A DNA stretch of 64,000 nt from Eopsaltria australis (GCA_034509425.1 JAVTVJ010000833.1:20901-84900); one strand, 5' to 3'. Shown: positions 33,992 through 46,417, counted from the first letter of the stretch. A program made the numbers and translations. Notes: generated from the sequence alone by a model not told the origin.

Positions 33992-34565
33992 TGTTGCGTT
34001 CCCTTGCTTCGGTCCCACCCTGGTACCGGCAGCAGAGTCCCAGCGCTACCCTAGGAAGTCGTTCGCGATCTGGAAGACTTCCTCGGAGTGCCTACTGCGG
34101 GCACAGCTGGTCTGCGTTCGGTCCGGGGAGATGTTGCCCCCGGAGCGTGGTGAAACAGCAAAGAACTACCAGAGAAGGAGGTCTCTTGGTATGTGATTTC
34201 GGTAGGTTTATTGCCTCCAAAGGGAGCACATGGACCAAGAGCCAAGAGCAGCTTATTACATCGGTATTAAAGGGAGGAACAACACCCAATAGGATGAGGG
34301 CAGGGGACAATACAGGGGAGGGGCTGGGGTACATGATCAAATGGGGTTTAGGGAGGGGAGGGGAACAGAGAGAACAATGAATGAACTATGGAGCGACAGG
34401 GAATTTCCCAGAGCGGGAATACATAACAGACAAGTCCAGTAACCAATAGCAGGAGCTTGGGGTCCGTGGATTGGTGGTCCAACTGCTGCCCCTGGGAGCT
34501 CCGGGGGGAAACCCTCTGTCCGTGGAACCTGTCTGGAAGTCCTCTGGTTCCGAACCACCGCAACA
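33992..34565 (-). repeat. 5' LTR of gag-only provirus 1
   Basis: Near-identical partner of 31261-31834; begins TGTTGCG on the plus strand beside the primer site and ends CGCAACA at 34565. Confidence 0.9.
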
Positions 34566-34630
34566 AACTGACAGCAAGATTATGCCATCTTTGATATCCA
34601 AAGGGAACTCAATATTTTCAAAAACTCTTC

Positions 34631-35214
34631 TGTTGTGGTGGTTCCAAGTCCCTAGAAAACCCTTTTCCCCCCACTAGGAAGCCCGGGGCTGGGAAATACC
34701 CTGGGGCAGAGCTCGGAGTGGTTTGTCCTGTAGATGGGCTGGGCTTCCCGGGGGCTGGCTACCCTGTCCCCAGCTGCCACTCTCCTGTCTTATCACCTTT
34801 AGGCTCCAGAACTCAGTACTTGATTGTATTATCCCCTGCCAATCTCCCCTTCTCCTCCCCCTTCCTTTCCCTGTTGGCTCCTGTCCCCCGACCCCTCCCT
34901 GGTTCCTCCCCCGAGCCTGACAGTGATTGGTTTGTAATCCCTCAATAAAAGTCTGATGCAGAAGGTGCACCAGGTCTTTCACCTGGGTGCCCAGAGAGCT
35001 AGCAACACGGTGACTCTATTATCTTGGGTGAAAGAATCCTCCCGCGTTACTCCGGCTCTTCGGTTACAGTGACCACCAAAAGGGGTGGACACAGCCTGCA
35101 GTAAAGGGCAAGGGCCCTGACAGCAGGGAACCCGCGGGGACGCTGACTGTAAACGCTGTAGGGCTGCCGTCCGAGACCCTGGTGGGCATTGGCCGGCCCA
35201 CGCCAATGGCCACA
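34631..35214 (+). repeat. Solo LTR, class II family, inside ERVL-B gag
   Basis: Starts TGTTGTGGTGGTTCC, has AATAAA at 34944-34949 and ends near GGCCACA. It resembles the LTRs at 42224 and 46827 in reverse complement (ACCCTGGTGGGCA near the end). Flanks CTCTTC and CTGTTG match at 4 of 6 positions, so the expected 6-bp duplication is decayed or the borders are a little off. Confidence 0.65.
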
Positions 35215-35524
35215 CTGTTGTGTCAGGTCTGAAAGGCTGAAAGAAACCATTCTCTACTCTTTCCCCTAGGGACTGGGTGCGATTGTTGAGGAGGCCCCAG
35301 ATGTAGCAGCCCAGACTAGGACACGCAAACAAAATTGAGTATATATTCTGAATGGTGTTCATTGTCTCGGAGGTTATCATGCAATAGACATAGTAAACTA
35401 ATAAAGCAATTTTTATACAATACCCCGGCCTACACAGGAGCATTACCACAGGCAGGTAGTTCCCTGTCTGCGGAAATATATATAGAGCAAGGTACAGGAC
35501 ACAGGTAAGTATGTTGAGTATCAT
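35215..35524 (-). pseudogene. gag: ERVL-B gag, membrane-like N-terminus
   Basis: ATG at 35524-35522 in a favourable ACCATGA context. The first ~100 residues are hydrophobic with two or three membrane-like segments (ILNILTCVLYLALYIF, IKIALLVYYVYCMI) and a GLLNNRTQSLGERVENGFF stretch. A further segment (IILLSVLFSFLS) is read across the junction created by the class II provirus. This layout parallels the N-terminus of ERVL-A Gag and is unusual for retroviral Gag. The frame is cut at 35214 by the solo LTR. Confidence 0.6.
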
Positions 35525-35579
35525 GGTGGATAGGTGGCTTCTAGAACACAAAATTGTAATTCTGACTTTCCTCAGGTCC

Positions 35580-35605
35580 TGGCCTCATGTTTCAGCGCCA
35601 AAAAA
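35580..35605 (-). promoter_or_regulatory. Primer-binding site region of ERVL-B
   Basis: Directly inside the 5' LTR the minus strand reads TTTTTTGGCGCTGAAACATG. The TGGCGC start fits a primer site, but I cannot assign the tRNA. Confidence 0.45.
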
Positions 35606-36138
35606 TGTGGTAGTTTGAAAGCAAATTAGTGAGAGGCTCAAAGTCAGAACTACAATTTAATAGGAAAAATGTAATAATACAAAAAACACTGACAGAGTCA
35701 GAATACAACATCACACCCTGTTGGTCAGGGTGTTGGTAGTAGTCCACTTAGAAGGTGGTTGCAGTCCTCTGGGAGTGATAGATGTGATTCTGTTGAAGCA
35801 GTGATCCTGTGAAAGGTGTAGTTCTCCTCTGAAGGTCCAGTAGTGGTGTAGAAGGGTCTGGTCTTCCTCTGGGAATCCAGTGGAAAAAGCTGCCTGTGGT
35901 GCTTAAAATCTCAGTTTATATGCAGATCAGGATACATTGGTTCCTCCCCCTGGGCGGGGCATCTCACAATGGGATGATGAGCCACTATCTGCAGTGTTGG
36001 GGGTGAGTAAAGTGCTCCATCCGGCCCCAACGACTGGCTCATTAGCAAACCGTTCTGTGGCCATCAGGAACACTGGCCCACCCGGCCCAACATCCCATGA
36101 AGATGGTGATAGAATACATACCATTGTAACCTAAGACA
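35606..36138 (-). repeat. 5' LTR of ERVL-B
   Basis: Plus-strand ends TGTGGTAG and CCTAAGACA, followed by the target duplication CCATG. Matches the solo LTR at 28515-29087 in reverse complement. Confidence 0.85.
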
Positions 36139-36143
36139 CCATG

Positions 36144-39100
36144 CTACATCTACTATTTGTAAAACTGTCCAAGCTTATGCTATCCCTGCAATTTTCCGTT
36201 ACATGGTGGCATTTTGCCCAAACAACAGCAATAAAGTGGCAAATCAAGCTAAGGATTAAGCCTTCCTAGACTGTGAAGTTTACGAAAGCTGTGGAAAAAA
36301 AGAATAGAATTCATAGTCCCACTACCAAATCTAGTGCTATTATTTAAGCTGTAACCCAACTAAACAAGGCATTTAGAGACTTTTATTCTGAAATTGAAGG
36401 GACACTTTCTTTTGAAAACCTAACCTTTTAAAGACCTTGAAGTTGACTGCTACCTTGTTACATGGGTACAATGCAGAGCCCCACTGGCACTGCAGACTCA
36501 CCTGCCGGAGAGCTGCCTGCAGGAGGCCTTTGTAAAAGAGATCTGTACTCCTCAAACAGCCAGGGAAAGTAGCAAGAGGATTAGTGACACCTCATTTCTC
36601 CTGTCTGCTACAATCAGCTAAGGACTTGGAAAGGACAGCTTTATTCTTTTGAAGCCTAAGTTGTGTGGGGTAAATTGATTCTTTTACCCTAAATCTTTCT
36701 CTGGTGGTAGGAGCTGAACTGATTTCCTCCAGGTACCCAGGAGTGTCATAACAGGTTGTCTGTCATTCCATTACGCTGCTCCCAAGACCTCTTGCTGATG
36801 GCACAGGCAGCACCATTTACCTGTTGTTTTTTTTCTGACAGAGAAATCACAACAAATACAAGTCAATCACTTTCCTTTGGAGGGTAGCAGCAGGAAGACA
36901 GGAACATTGCTTCTGAATTAAAGCTAGTCTGAGGAATTTTATTGTCCCCTTGGGCTAATACTGGAGGGCCAGCTTGTTAAATGGCATAAATCAGCAGTCT
37001 CAATATCACCTAAGCTTCCAAGCAAAAGGTTTCATTGCCACTCTGAAGAGATGCCTGACCTCTATCATGAGAATATTACCACATATCACTTTAGTAAACC
37101 ATTGACAACTAAGAGCGCAGTATAAATTTTTATGATGAAAAGATTCATGTAAACAGAGCGACTGACAACACAGAATCTACTTTGCTCAACCAAAAGCAAG
37201 TGTGATATATCCAGCGTAACCCAAAGTTACTGTGAAAAGCAAACACATTTGTAATTCATCTGTTATAACAGCAGCAGAAGCAAATTAACTGACTGCTACC
37301 ATCTGAGAAATCGGATAGAAACATTTTACTTGGAAGCAAAGTTCGTGAGATTTGCCTTATATTCTGCTTATTTAGTTTTATTGTCTGAATTGGAGAGGTC
37401 CTACTTCAACAATGAATTTGAGTGCATTTTTAGACTTTGATAAAGCAAACAGAACTCTTGTAAAGCCTTTGGGCTGTCAATCCATAACCCAGTAAGGCAG
37501 CCTTTCCATTAAAATTCAGTGGTTATATCTACCCTGACCTTTGAGTGCCTCCCTGCATGCCTCTAAAGTTTAGGCACAGTCTATCCTGACTGTGAATTCA
37601 CCTCCTTTGAAGCATCTGACACCGCAAGTGCCTAAGACTGTCTCAGAATTAGGTGTCTTAGGATGCTGTGAATGAATTCAGATGTTGTCAGAGGACGACT
37701 TCCCCCCCTCCCCCCCCCCCCGCCCAAAGATTGTGCAGAGGTAACTGCACTCACTGAAAGCTGGGAGAGGCAGAGGGGGCAGGCAAAACTGCCCTTAGTG
37801 GTACCTATGGAGGGCTGTGCAGACAAAACCAGCCTCAGAACAGACTCCTCTCAAAAAGGGCTGGACCATAGTAATTTAAGTGTAAATATGGGAAGTAGCT
37901 ATCAAATTAAATAAAGCCATAATTCTAGTTAACCAGACCTTTGGCTGGTTAAAAATTCAAGGCAGCATTTTCGCCCTGTAGTTTTGCAATCTAATTTGAA
38001 AGACATTTATTCCCTCCCTGCTCCACTTCACCCAACCATGATGATCATCAAACAGTTGTTCAGCCTCATTGCATGAGATGAGCTGTCTGGCTCACAAGCA
38101 GTCAAACCTTTGTCCTCCCCTCCAAACCCTTTTGTAACTGAACTATTGATTACCCTTTTTATTACAATAGTTTAAAGGTGTAGAAAAGTAAAACATCAGT
38201 GTGTAACCTGCAACCACCTGCACTGTGACTTTGCCACAGGAGTGGGGGGAGGAGGGAGGGAAATGACGGGATGGGGGAGAAACAGATTTTGAAATGCAGA
38301 TTAATCACAATGGTTATTCTTACATCAAATTTCCATCTGTGCTTGTGCCTAGTTCTCATTTTATGTCACTGTTATTATCACTCCCTTCAGCTAGGGAAGG
38401 AGGAGCCCTGGGTTTTGATTCAGACTTCTAATGAGAGAAGAACAGAAAAGAGCTGAAAAGAGCAGAAGGTACCCATATGGGTGAGATCAGTGCCCAGAGA
38501 GACAGTGGTGTAAATTAAATGGCTTTATCTAGTCCTTCTAGCAAACTGGGTCTGGAAGGGCTCTCAGGATACTATTGCAAGGAGCAATTCTAGCCACTGA
38601 TTTAGAATATAAAAAGTGGTGTTGCAGAGGTAAATAAAACCTAGTGGAAGAGAAGGAGGTGAGCCAAAGGACACAATCTCTTTTGGAAATAAAGAAATAT
38701 AGGTAAAAGTCCATTATATAACCTGCATTAACGATATAATGAAACAGGAGGTAAAATAAAGAATAACACAGACAAAGCAGATTTTTGTTTGAGTCACAAC
38801 CATTTCATTAAGAAACCTCTATAAAAGCATTTTTTTTTGTCCTGGGAGAAAATGTTATAGACTCCCAGAGGGAGTGGAAGTGAAAGCATCAGATCTGAGG
38901 TAGAAGCAAGGCACCTGAATTAATCATTCTGTAATGATGACTTGCAAATAAGGCAAAAAAAGACAAACGTGACAAAACATATCAACAAAATGGTGTGCTG
39001 GTTCCCAAAGAGTCCTCCAGTATATTTAGAACTATAGAGATGTAAGAAAAATTATGCAAGAAAATTTTAACCTGTAATTTACACAGACAGAAAACAAGAC

Positions 39101-42100
39101 ATCCTGGTAAAAAAAATCAGCAGGAGAGAGATATACTATAGACTTCAGTTTTTCTCTATGCTTCACATACATTTTCCTAGCAGGACCTCATCTGCAAGAC
39201 AGATGTTTTCATTTCCATATGTTCAAAATATCTGACTCACCATGGAAATGCTGTAGATCAAGCAGATGCAGTATACTTTTCCTGGAATAGCAGAGGCATC
39301 AAAGACTTGAGCAGTTGGAAGAGACTAACAGAACTTGGCCTGCTAAGCTAAACTATGAGAATGATGAGGGTGGATAAGACTCCTATCTAATAATACGGAA
39401 GGTGGGGGAAGAAAGAATAAATGCAGAGACACTGGAATGTTTTTAACTCAGAGGCAGTACTGGCACAAGAATAAATGATTACAAAGCAGCCATGAATACA
39501 TTTAGACTTGAAATGAGAAAAGATTTCTAACCATCCCAGGAGTGAAGCAGCTTTATAATGGGAAAAAGTAGTGTTAAAAATAGAGCTTAAGAGCTATTGT
39601 TTAATGAATGACATTGAACATGACAATGATAAGAAGAGAATAAAAGTATGAATGATTCCTTCTACTTCACTTTTTGCTATAAAAATCCCTTTGATTTTTT
39701 CTAGAGTGCTAGATAAAAACTGAATAAACACATTTTAATTACCACCTGTAAGTTATTTTCTAAATTGCATTAACAGGAACACTAAAGAACACTAATTATC
39801 CACTAATTAAAATAAAAATGTAATGCTAATAGTCACCTTTCATTTGCCACATCTCAAAACCAGAATATCTGAAACCAATCCAATATAATGAGAATCTATG
39901 AAGGAGCCAACAGTTTTACTTGTTAGTATTTGCTGGATAGTAACACAGGGTTCCAGGAGGAGATAAATTACATTGCTTGATGAAGAAGGGATAGAACTTA
40001 ATTTCAGGACATGTGCCTCATTGTAGACATCATTGTCCCTGGATAAGTGATAAATAAGAATTAATGTGCTCCTTTCTTTTCCCCCTCCCCATCTTTCCCT
40101 TAATGAATCACAGCATGGGATACCACAATGATCCTTATTGTAACAAAATTGCTCTGGTGGACTGATGTCCTGTATTACTAGGATAAAACCAGACAGGGAT
40201 AGGCCTTAGGTACTTTATGCATAACTCTACTAACACAGCTATCTATCAGATTCAGCATCTACACACACACAAAAGCACGTTAACCCATTTCTAGATGCCC
40301 TTCCTCATCCCTTGCTCTGTCACTGGATTCCAAGTAGGAAACACCTGTAGTAGGAAAGCACTTACAAGCAGAATTTCCTCTTGATAGGCACAGGCTGTTT
40401 CATGCAATCTTCACACAAGGGGGATCATAGGGCAATACAGAGGCTTCCCTTAGAGAGGAAACATTCATACCTGGGCATAACATGTAAACCTCTGAGAGCC
40501 ACTGCAAATCAATATATCCTCTGCCCTCTAAAATAAATGTTTTTTTTTTAACTCTTCTACAATAGCAGAGTCCACCAAGAACTAATGGAACATTGCTGTT
40601 TTCAGACAGAAATCATATACTTAAATAACACTGAAATCAAGTCTATGTCTGTCTTTAGAAACCCAATTGTCTTATCTTGTTATGCACAGTTAAGTAGTTG
40701 TTTGCTATATAGCAGATTGCACAATTATATGGTTTCAATTGCAATAGTCAAACTATTTTAAATTATATTGAGAATGTATTTATGCTGCTTTATGCATAAC
40801 TGTATAAAATGAGGTTTTGAATAAGCTCTTTGAAATCCTAGGAGGCATATTAAAGTGTTAAGAGTAGAGCCTAAAAAATAACATAACAAGAAAAACAATA
40901 ATTTAATCCATAATGTCTATATTACTTTCATAGTGCTTAGTTTAAGTGCTTCAACAACTTTTGTTATTACCTTCTCCATGTAATATAATCTCAGTGTTCA
41001 CTAGACCATTTTTGTAACATTTCTGTGGAACCGCTAATACAACAGTTGTATCTATCATTAATAAATAAAACCAAGTCTCAAGCAAATGGAAAATTCTGGA
41101 ATTGTGAAAACTAGCAAAAACTAATGGGGACTTTCACCCTTTAGAAAGAAGTATGACAAAGTCATGATCTCCAGGAAACTAAAGGACTCCTACACAAAAT
41201 GTTATATAAGAACAGGGAAATTTGAAACTTGGTATTACCAAATGTGAAAGGTATGCAGAAAAGAGAAAGACTTCGAAAGAGAAGCATTGCAAGACCCAGA
41301 GCAATTAATTTAAACAAATCAATGGCTAGCCTTTCTCCTTTTCCTTCCTGCAGCAGAAAGTGACTGGAAGAAACCCTGAAAACAAGAATTCCCGAAAGAT
41401 CAATAAGTAGATGTTGGAGAAAAGTGTCAGTTGAATAGATAATATTACATAGTTGATGAAAGAAGAAGGGGCTTAAGAAACTGTTGACTCTAATGGACAA
41501 GTCCCTCAGACTCCAAATCACTAGAAAGTTTTCCCTTGAGGGTAGTGGGGAGAAGGGAAGTCAGGGGCCACTTCAGGCAAATGGCTAGAACAAAGAGTGA
41601 GCACTGCTGCAACCACCCTGGGTAGTGCTTTGGGGCAGAGGTTCCACAGAGATGGTTGCTGTATCTGAGGCAAGAACCAAATAAGCAAATAATAATAGAA
41701 TAGGTTAGACTGGGACTCAGAAGTTAACAAGACTGCATCAGGCCACATTAAGCTCCCTCTTCTGGAGAGCAGGAAGTTCAGTGCTACACATTTATGGAAA
41801 TACTAACCTTTATTCTCACTGTCAGGGCCTTCACTGCTGCTACTACAGAAAAATGGGACGAGCTCAGCTTATCTGATCTGTGGGGAGCACCCAATTGATT
41901 TTGTCTGTATCTTACAGCTTTGCTACCTGTTTCCTCCTCTTTGGTTAACGTCTTCTCAAATAGTACCATTGACTCACTGCTTGAAGTGCTCAGCTCTTTT
42001 CATCACTCAGATGTTTTTGCTTGGGTTTTACCCTCCTGTTCTGCTCCAGATTCTTAAAAACTAAGTCAGTGTGTTTGCCTTTATTTTTAATTTGCTTCTT

Positions 42101-42189
42101 GCATCCACTCCTTCAGAGAAACGTTTTGAATCAGCTGTCTACTAGCTATCTGATTCCCTTACCATACAAAGGGTCACACACAGAACTGG
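36144..42189. other. Host-like sequence, no gene recognised
   Basis: Six kb of AT-rich sequence. The longest frame (41162-41521, minus) has no recognisable domain or Kozak-type start. A poly-C run is near 37705. May be intergenic or intronic. Confidence 0.5.
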
Positions 42190-42223
42190 GGCATGTGGCC
42201 CAACTTCCCTGCTCAGGCAGGGT

Positions 42224-42863
42224 TGTTGCCGATGGTCTGGGCTGGCCAGCTGCCCACCAGGGTTTTTGGGCAGCAGCCCGATGGCGGCTACAAGGAGCGT
42301 CCCCGACCTGAGCGGGTTCACTGCTGTCGGGCTCTTTCATCCCTTGCCGCAGGCTGTGCCTCCCTTAAGGGTAGACACTGTAACCGCTAACACCGGAGAA
42401 TACGCGGGGGGGATCTTTCGCCTAGGAATAAGAGAGATACTGTAATGCAGGGTTGACAGCACTCTGGGCATCCAAGGTCAAAGACCCGGAGCTCCTTTTG
42501 CATCAGACTTTTATTGAGGGACTACAAACCAATCACAATCGAGCTCAGGGGAGGAACCAGGGAGGGACAAGGGGATAAGGACCAACTGGGAAGGGAAGGG
42601 GAAGGAGAAGGGAATATTGACAAGGGGATAAAACAATCAACCATCGAGTAGCTATGAACATTCTAAAACCTAAGAATGACTGACCGGAGAGTGGCAGGTG
42701 GCTGGACAAATGGGGAAAAGGTGACCAACCCCTAGGAGACCCAGCCCCCTTCTGGGGCACACCACTCTAGACTCCACCCCAGGGGTGACTTTACTCCTGG
42801 GCTTCTTTAATCCAGAGCCTCCTAGGGGAGGAAGGGGTTTCAAGGACCTGAACCACCACAACA
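42224..42863 (-). repeat. 3' LTR of gag-only provirus 2
   Basis: Ends TGTTGCCGATGG and CCACCACAACA; AATAAA on the minus strand at about 42510-42515. The polypurine tract follows at 42864. Confidence 0.88.
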
Positions 42864-43429
42864 TCTCCCCCGTCTTTACTATTTAAAGAAAGGCGGTTTG
42901 TATAAGTGAAAATAAACGGGCTTTAAAACAATTTAAAAGGTATACTACAATAAAATAACTAATAGAACTCACAAACATAATGAATCCACTGAACTTAAAA
43001 CTGGTCGGTTTCTCTCAGATTCTCTTGGGGATGGGATACGGGGTAAGGGAAGAGGGGCTAGGGGAAACACATAGGGGAAGAACAGGGGTAGTACACAGTC
43101 GGTCATGAGAATAAAAGGGCTTCAGACTAACTTAAGAGACTTAGAACAACAAAGATAACTAAAAGAATTCAATGTGTAAAAGTAGGGGGAAACTCATTGT
43201 CTATAACCCTCTGGAGGCCACCTCCTGTGGCCTAGAGATCAGACTGTCCTTAGCTTTGGTGACCTCATCGTCGTGTAGAATGAAGATGGAGTGGATGTAA
43301 ACAAACTCGGAGACGGAGGCCATGGCAGGGTGCAGTGCTGGAGGTGGTCGCAGTCACCGAGTGATTAGACCTTGGCTTCCTGTGAAAGACTCAACACCTT
43401 GGGCCGCGTGACTTAAGTTCGATTGCAGT
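42864..43429 (-). other. 3' non-coding part of gag-only provirus 2
   Basis: No ORF of note between the gag-like tail and the 3' LTR, where pol and env would lie in a complete class II ERV. Confidence 0.5.
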
Positions 43430-44539
43430 CTATGAATCAGTCAGTTCTGGATTTTTATTTTCCTTATTTTTGTTGGTCCTTTTCTTTTTCCTCCGTTTCC
43501 AAGCCACCTCATTTTGGTGTGAGCCAGTGTCATGGGCTGCTGGGATGGTACCTGGAATACAGGCTCCCCATTCCCCCTCCCCCTCCCGCTCTGCGGCATA
43601 GGCCGCAGCTCCCGGGCCTCTGGGTTCTAGGTGCTGTGAGACCTGGTATGCCCGATGGTCCCCCGCCGCGGCACAAGCGGCGGCCCTTTGGCCCCCGGTT
43701 TCTAGGTGTTGTGAGCCCTGGCCGGCCTGGCCAGCCCGGGCCTCTCCCGCCGCGGCACAAGCAGCGGCCCTTGGGCTCCCGGTTTCTAGGGCGCAGGAGC
43801 CCTGGCCGGCCTGGGCCTCTCCCGCCATGGCACAAGCAGCGTGGGAGCCTGGGTGTGGGCGGTAACTAGGGGAGGGGTCGCCGATGGAGTGGGCGGAGGC
43901 ACCAGTGGGGGGAACGGAGGCTGCGTGCGAGGGGGCGGTAACCGCGGTCAGGGCCGGGGGAGGATTCCCGATGATAGGGGAGGGGCCCGATGCCGTTACA
44001 CCCATAAACTCAGTCACAATAAGGGGATGTCCCAAGGGGTGTAGAACTGGGTGGGGGGAGCGCTCGGGGAGGAGTCGTGGGAGAAGCTGGAGGAGGAGGC
44101 AGGTGCGCCTGGGCACAAGCTATTCTGTACGCCGTTCATTGCCACGCAGCCAGCGCCATCTTGGGTTCCGGTCCGTACGACGCTCCCTGGTACGCGGTCG
44201 GCACCATCTTTGGCGCAGCTGCTATTTCGAGAGTTTGAACTTGGAGGGGCGCAACAGGCGCAACAGGGTATATGGGCATCGGTAGGAGGGATAGGGACAG
44301 GCCCGCCGCAGGGTGATCAAATCCATGACAGTCGGGGTGCAGGGGGGACTGAGGAGGATCAGGGTAGTGGCAGGGCTTCTGCTCTTTTGGGGGACTGCCC
44401 TGCTCTTCGCGGAGGGGTACCCGCCGCGATTCCCCCCGCTGTGGGGAAGAGGGATAGGGTGGACAGGGATCAGGGACAGAAGGATAGGGGAAACTGGAGT
44501 CCCACCCATTAAACTTTTCCCCTTTCCAGTTAAAACGTC
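43430..44539 (-). pseudogene. gag: Pro-rich Gag tail of provirus 2 (frameshifted)
   Basis: After the solo LTR the matrix frame continues (from 44539 down) through a Pro/Ser-rich stretch and stops at 44222. The next frame (44116-43430) is Ala/Pro/Gly-rich with repeats around PRAAACAAAGEA and ends with AWKRRKKKRTNKNKENK, matching the AWKRRK.K end of the 481-codon protein at 32047. So the tail is broken by at least one frameshift near 44120-44220. No capsid or zinc knuckle. Confidence 0.65.
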
Positions 44540-46151
44540 TGTAGTGGTTTCAGTTCGCCTATTCAGGTTTGTGGCTAAATGTTAGCACACTTACTTAAAT
44601 TTACTTCATTGCTTGTTGTGAGATGAGGATTAGGAGTAGGCAAAGAAGGTTCAAACTTAATAAAGTACAAAGAAGTTTTATTAATATACTTAAGACAAAG
44701 GGAAAAGAAAAGAAAAATAAACTTAAGAAAAACCAGAACAAACTCTTCAGACTACTCTTCTTTCTCTACTTTTCCATTTTATTCTCCCTGACAACATACA
44801 AAAGACAACACTTCGACTTCTAGTCAGTTTATTACTTTAGAAACAGCTCTTGTTCTAGTTTATTTAGGGAGAGAAGTTTCTTTTGCTTACACTATGGATT
44901 TTCTGTAAGAAAAATACAGTTTTTATGGGTCTTCTGCCTCACCATTAGCCGCCACCTGGAGCAAAGTCTAGTTTAATGGTGGATCCCTCCCACACCAGTA
45001 GCCTTCCCACAGCCACTTGGGTGGGTTATGAACAGTCCACAGGGTACCTGTTTTAAGGATGCCCAGTTCAATTGCATCAACAAAGAAAATCCCTTTTTCT
45101 GTGTTTAGCAACACAGGTTCTCCTGACAACTCAGGCTCTCTAGCATTCTCCCCGCGACCAGGGCTCTGGGTCACAGCCTCTCCTCTCTCTTGGTTCTAGT
45201 TTCTCATCAGGCTGTACTTTTTCAACACTTACTTGTCTGTACTTAGGTAATTCAGTTCATTGGCTGCAATAAGAACCTCACATCCCCCTTTGGACTATAT
45301 TTTCATATATTACAGAGAATTTATTAGCTCAGTCCCTAACCATGGTTCTCTAAAAGAGTTTTTAGCTTTACTTTTGAAGCAACTTCTCATGCACTTCTTT
45401 GTAAGTATTAGTTCTGCTTTCCTCACTGACTGTAAAGTCTCTGCGCTGCACTATGTAGATGTCCTCACTCGTTCCTCTCTCTGCGAGGAAGGATGGGTGT
45501 CTGTGAGTTTAGTCTAGGCTTGGAGAGAGTTAATCTCTGTCTCTCTCTCTCCGGCAGTGTGAGGATCACGTGCTCTTTGCCGCGCTGTTTGAACAGGTCC
45601 GAGCTGGATGCTAGACGCTCTCAAGAGTCTTTCTGCCTGGCTCTGCCAAGCTGGCTCGGCCTGGTAGAGCCATCTGGGCCCGGGGTGACAGGGCAGGGCC
45701 TGGCCCGAGCTGGATGGAGTCTGGCCTGGTCCTTGCCTGGCCCGGCTCTCTCTCTCGTGTAGCTGACACACCGGCTGAGCTGTATCTGCTGAAAATTCTA
45801 GCCGTTTCCTCCCCCATGCCCGGCTGCAGCGGCACGGCCGCTCCAAACTTCCCTCCCCCCCCCCCTTTGGAAGGAGGCAGGGGGGGGAAGCTGAGGCCTT
45901 ACCAGCGAGAGAAGCAGGAGCTGCTCCTCTCTACACAGCAGCAGCAGGTCTAAAGAGGAAGAGCTTCAGAGAGTCTCTGCTTATATATGGTTTTTTCCTC
46001 GAAGGCGGATCAACTTTTGAATTGGTTTACTTACTTATCAATCCTTAAAACTACCTGATTATTGGCTCTCTCTCTCAGGAAGGAAGTTGTATTCCTTCCT
46101 GCAGCACAGATCACTTCTTAGATTTTGACCCCTCTGGCCTAACCCAGAACA
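44540..46151 (-). repeat. Long solo LTR (1.6-kb family), copy 2
   Basis: Plus-strand ends TGTAGTGGTT and AACCCAGAACA; perfect 5-bp duplication ACGTC (44535-44539 and 46152-46156). Collinear with 24194-25806. It interrupts the matrix-type gag of provirus 2, so it is the younger insertion. Confidence 0.9.
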
Positions 46152-46156
46152 ACGTC

Positions 46157-46417
46157 ACAAATTAAAATAAGTAACACAAAGAACTTAGAAACTCCCCGAT
46201 CCCCGGAACGTGAAACTGTAATTAACTTTTCCCAAATTTCTCCCCAGAAACTTAAAGTAAGAACTGACTTAACAGAAACAGAAGGAATGTTAGTAAAAAT
46301 CCACTTAATAAATTTCTTTAAAACCCCCTTTCTGTATTTCCCCTTCTCTGAACTCAGGGTAATTTTAACTTGAAGGTAAACCCCCCGTTGTGAGCGGCTG
46401 ATCTTAGCTCCCCTACC
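46157..46417 (-). pseudogene. gag: Matrix part of gag in provirus 2, start codon changed
   Basis: Minus-strand frame with a betaretroviral matrix pattern close to the protein at 32047: basic KYRKGVLKKFIKWIF, then VLTLSFWGEIWEKL, SGDRGVSKFF. It stays open to the solo LTR junction. The codon that aligns with the initiator of the intact copy reads AGG, not ATG, so translation from that site is lost. Confidence 0.7.

Larger units (their letters stand above)
31261..34565 (-). mobile_element. Gag-only class II provirus 1 (non-autonomous)
   Basis: Two 574-bp LTRs (31261-31834 and 33992-34565) differ by only about 11 bases by eye, so the insertion is fairly recent. Flanks carry a perfect 7-bp repeat AACTGAC (31254-31260 and 34566-34572). 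Between the LTRs lie a tRNA-Lys3-like primer site, one long ORF and a polypurine tract, with no pol or env. It splits the membrane segment of ERVL-B gag. Replication proteins would have to come from another element. The same plan recurs at 42224-47492. Confidence 0.9.
29836..36138 (-). mobile_element. ERVL-B provirus (class III), nested and truncated
   Basis: Both outer ends carry the same LTR family, and the outer flanks share the 5-bp duplication CCATG (29831-29835 and 36139-36143), so this is one insertion. Reading on the minus strand: 5' LTR, primer site, gag N-terminus, a class II solo LTR insertion, gag membrane segment split by a gag-only class II provirus, gag capsid region, then an abrupt join to an unrelated LTR piece and a 34-bp remnant of the 3' LTR. 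No pol is seen. Younger elements sit inside, so this is the oldest layer here. Confidence 0.85.

Noticed and set aside
34979..35214. C-terminal part of a 190-codon minus frame
   Set aside because: Only the part above 35214 is ERVL-B gag; below that the frame reads antisense through the inserted class II LTR.
37700..37725. Poly-C/G run as a regulatory element
   Set aside because: Simple homopolymer tract without context.
41162..41521. 119-codon minus frame
   Set aside because: Hydrophobic and Ser/Phe-rich with no recognisable family; the length is within chance for AT-rich DNA.
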